Positions 6,754 through 8,536 of a DNA stretch of 8,536 nucleotides are shown here, in pieces. A program made the position numbers and the translations under genes. This DNA comes from Eubacteriaceae bacterium UBA4266 (lineage in GTDB: Bacteria; Bacillota; Clostridia; Eubacteriales; Eubacteriaceae): positions 1,923 through 10,458 of the forward strand of contig DGWE01000039.1 of the NCBI GenBank assembly GCA_002396065.1, in the 5' to 3' direction. Position 1 is the first letter of the stretch. Every line of letters starts with the position of its first letter. The notes under the pieces are model-generated. The model did not search any database, was not told the DNA's origin, and was given only the letters and a program-made list of their open reading frames with translations.

Positions 6754-6769
6754 GGGGCTGTGAAAAAAC
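6754..6769 (+). repeat. Left terminal inverted repeat of the IS1182-family element
   Basis: GGGGCTGTGAAAAAAC agrees at 14 of 16 positions with the reverse complement of 8521-8536. Bases 6755-6762 also pair with 6769-6776 in a local hairpin (GGGCTGTG, A6 loop, CACAGCCC), so the repeat folds on itself. Confidence 0.85.
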
Positions 6770-6780
6770 ACAGCCCAATG

Positions 6781-6830
6781 AAAGAAGGACCTGAGACTCT
6801 TGTGAACGAGCCTCAGGTCCTTCTTTTGTG
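6781..6830 (+). terminator. Strong hairpin ahead of the transposase gene (read-in terminator)
   Basis: A perfect 15-bp stem (6781-6795 with 6812-6826; AAAGAAGGACCTGAG and its complement) continues after one mismatch into a 3-bp CTC/GAG stem with an 8-nt loop, and is followed on the plus strand by TTTTGTGTT. It lies inside the element 20 bp before the transposase ATG. It should stop transcripts entering from the left and keep transposase expression low after insertion downstream of an active promoter. Confidence 0.75.
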
Positions 6831-6846
6831 TTAAAATTAACTTACC

Positions 6847-8421
6847 ATGATAACTTCAACTAATATTTATTCTAATACAAAACAGGCAGTTTTGCCAATG
6901 TTAATTCAGGATTATCTAGATATATGTGATCCAGTGCTGACGTTTGACCGATTTATGGGAGAAATCGATCTGGAGAAATATCTGAAGCGTATTCCAAAGC
7001 ATGATACTGGAAGAAATAGATACAACCCAGTCAGCATGCTGAAAACTGTATTATTTGGATTCATGACAAATGGTTATATTTCTTTACGTGAACTCGCGGA
7101 CAATTGCAAGATTAATCTTCGCTTTATGTATCTTATGGATTACAAAACGCCATCATATCGTACCTTTGGTTACTTTATCAATGAAATCCTAGCCGATTCT
7201 ATTGAAGAGATATTTAAAGATATCAATCAGAAGATCTTTGAAAAGGAACACGTTGATCTTCAGCATCTTTACATAGATGGATCTAAGTTTGAAGCTGATG
7301 CAAACAGATATTCATGGGTATGGAAGAAGGCGACTGAAAAATCCAGATATCGTCTGTTTAAAAAGATCACTATACTGTTTGAAGAAATCAATCAGGAACT
7401 GGCATTTACCGGTGTAAGGTTTTCTGTTAATACAGAATACGCACCCGAATACCTCAGAGAAGCTGTAGATAAATATGCAGACATCTGTCAACTCGATTTA
7501 TCATCCTTCGTTCATGGCCGCGGGCATCATAAATCGATCCAGCAGCGGCATTATGAAAAACTAACCGCATACACAGAAAAACTGGAAGAATATGTAGAAA
7601 AGATTAATATTTGCGGAGAAGGACGAAATAGTTACTCAAAGACCGATCATTCTGCTACATTTATGCGAATCAAGACAGATTATATGGGAAACGATCAGTT
7701 ATTGCCTGCTTATAATGTTCAGGTTGGTGTGGCAGATGAGTACATTGCAGTTATTGATGTTAACCAGTTTCGTTCTGATATGGATTGTTTTGTTCCCCTA
7801 ATGAATAAGTTCAAAGATACGTACGGCTTTTATCCAAAATATCCAGTCGCAGATGCTGGGTATGGATCATACAATAACTACATCTTCTGTGAACTAAATG
7901 GAATGGAAAAATACATGAAGTTTCCAATGTTTAAAAAAGAAACAAAGGATAAAAAATTTCATGAAAATCCTTTCCGAGCCGTTAACTTTCCCATTGGAAA
8001 AGATGGGATCATGCGCTGCCCGAATCATAAAGCATTTCACTTAAAATATCGCAAACACGTAAGGGGAAATAAATATGGACGCCAGGAAGAAGTGTATGAA
8101 TGCGAAGACTGTTCTGGATGCCCATATGCAGAACAATGCAAGAAAACAGATAGAAATCGTACGGTTTGGATCAACCAAGAACTTACAGCCATGCACCAGG
8201 AGGTAGTCAATAATCTGGAAAGTGTCCAAGGTGCACTATTGAGGATGAATCGATCCATTCAAGCTGAAGGCACATTTGGGATTATAAAAAACGATCGATG
8301 GTATAAACGAATCGTTCGAAGAGGAATCAAATCAGTTCGACTTGAGTTATTATTAGTTTCTATTGGCCATAATCTTTATAAATTTCATAATAAACAGAAA
8401 AGAAACCTAGCAGCCGCCTAA
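6847..8421 (+). CDS. IS1182-family transposase
   Basis: This 524-aa DDE transposase catalyses excision and insertion of the surrounding element. An N-terminal DNA-binding domain (about 20-125) has the typical family stretch PVSMLKTVLFGFMTNGYISLR (starting at 61) ahead of the catalytic core. Likely catalytic acids are Asp144 in YIDGSKFEADAN (142-153), Asp336 in YPVADAGYGSY (332-342) and Glu474 in AEGTFGIIKND (473-483), followed by the family's C-terminal LLLVSIGHNLYKF (501-513). A cysteine cluster between the second Asp and the Glu (Cys391, 419, 422, 425, 431) looks like the zinc-ribbon insertion of this family. The length is full and the frame is unbroken. ATG 6847 has no clear Shine-Dalgarno; the next Met at 6898 (residue 18) is also possible and has none either. 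Weak initiation plus the hairpin in front would keep expression low. It is divergent from hppA. Confidence 0.95.
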   Translation: MITSTNIYSNTKQAVLPMLIQDYLDICDPVLTFDRFMGEIDLEKYLKRIPKHDTGRNRYNPVSMLKTVLFGFMTNGYISLRELADNCKINLRFMYLMDYKTPSYRTFGYFINEILADSIEEIFKDINQKIFEKEHVDLQHLYIDGSKFEADANRYSWVWKKATEKSRYRLFKKITILFEEINQELAFTGVRFSVNTEYAPEYLREAVDKYADICQLDLSSFVHGRGHHKSIQQRHYEKLTAYTEKLEEYVEKINICGEGRNSYSKTDHSATFMRIKTDYMGNDQLLPAYNVQVGVADEYIAVIDVNQFRSDMDCFVPLMNKFKDTYGFYPKYPVADAGYGSYNNYIFCELNGMEKYMKFPMFKKETKDKKFHENPFRAVNFPIGKDGIMRCPNHKAFHLKYRKHVRGNKYGRQEEVYECEDCSGCPYAEQCKKTDRNRTVWINQELTAMHQEVVNNLESVQGALLRMNRSIQAEGTFGIIKNDRWYKRIVRRGIKSVRLELLLVSIGHNLYKFHNKQKRNLAAA

Positions 8422-8493
8422 AGCAGAAACAGTCGATCTATTGGGGTAAGGGGAGTTATACGCTTTTTTCTAGATTAAAGATTATGTCCCCAA

Positions 8494-8536
8494 AAAAATA
8501 AAGGCGTGTGAAAAATTTTTGTTTTTTCACACGCCC
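8494..8536 (-). terminator. Right-end hairpin of the insertion sequence, terminator on the minus strand
   Basis: GGCGTGTGAAAAA (8503-8515) pairs perfectly with TTTTTCACACGCC (8523-8535) over 13 bp with a 7-nt loop. Read on the minus strand the stem is followed by TTTATTTTTTT (8502-8492), the shape of an intrinsic terminator facing transcription that enters the element from the right. The outer arm is the right terminal inverted repeat. Confidence 0.7.
8521..8536 (-). repeat. Right terminal inverted repeat of the IS1182-family element
   Basis: GTTTTTTCACACGCCC is the 14/16 inverted match of 6754-6769. The last base of the window is the outermost matched base of the repeat. The 99 bp between the transposase stop codon and this repeat hold no gene; they contain a short TTGGGG (8441-8446) / CCCCAA (8488-8493) complementarity of uncertain meaning. 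Confidence 0.82.

Larger units (their letters stand above)
6754..8536 (+). mobile_element. IS1182-family insertion sequence, apparently complete (1783 bp)
   Basis: A single IS1182-type transposase gene is flanked by terminal inverted repeats: GGGGCTGTGAAAAAAC at 6754-6769 and, read on the minus strand, GGGCGTGTGAAAAAAC at 8536-8521, matching at 14 of 16 positions. The size fits the family. The element is visibly AT-richer than the resident genes on its left. Its right end coincides with the window end, so a target duplication cannot be tested. The transposase is intact and the element may still be active. Confidence 0.88.

Noticed and set aside
1..8536. CRISPR array, tRNA or rRNA gene, riboswitch, phage or toxin-antitoxin locus
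   Set aside because: No regularly spaced repeats, no cloverleaf or conserved RNA core, and no matching genes were seen on either strand; leaders are too short for a known riboswitch.

Overview
The window looks like chromosomal DNA of an anaerobic, fairly GC-rich clostridial Firmicute, perhaps close to acetogens or the Eubacteriaceae. Four signs point there: strong AGGAGG-type ribosome binding sites, a RACo-like corrinoid-activating protein, a K+-dependent type of membrane pyrophosphatase, and a heavy-metal P-type ATPase preceded by a small DUF6110-like protein. The genus is an inference; no rRNA or other marker gene is present.

Layout from left to right. Four resident genes lie on the minus strand in three separate transcription units, each closed by a clear hairpin terminator. 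(1) 45-1847: a stand-alone 2Fe-2S/ASKHA corrinoid reductive activator, ended by a probably bidirectional hairpin at 4-44. (2) 4447 down to 1954: a two-gene operon with a 108-aa glycine-rich, CX3C-containing small protein followed 34 bp later by a 710-aa P1B-type ATPase that uses a TTG start. Its terminator is at 1898-1935. Its promoter (TTTACG-17-TATAAT) carries a near-perfect dyad with a C5/G5 tract that looks like a CsoR/RcnR-family operator, and a second dyad downstream resembles an ArsR/SmtB operator. (3) 6625 down to 4643: the membrane-bound ion-pumping pyrophosphatase hppA, with an extended -10 promoter at 6696-6723 and a terminator at 4603-4628.

6754-8536 is an apparently complete IS1182-family insertion sequence of 1783 bp. 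It has 16-bp terminal inverted repeats (14/16 matching) and one 524-aa DDE transposase on the plus strand, divergent from hppA. It is clearly AT-richer than the resident genes, which fits recent acquisition. Hairpins at both ends would stop transcription coming in from outside. The window ends exactly on the outer base of the right repeat.

How the genes work together: only the small protein and the ATPase form an evident functional unit, probably a metal-induced efflux or metal-homeostasis pump with an accessory partner, comparable in layout to mycobacterial PacL1-CtpC. hppA couples PPi hydrolysis to H+ or Na+ export, and the corrinoid activator serves cobalamin-dependent methyl transfer encoded elsewhere. 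The ATPase operon with its two candidate metal-sensor sites is the part of the window most worth following up; the rest is recognisable housekeeping and a transposon.
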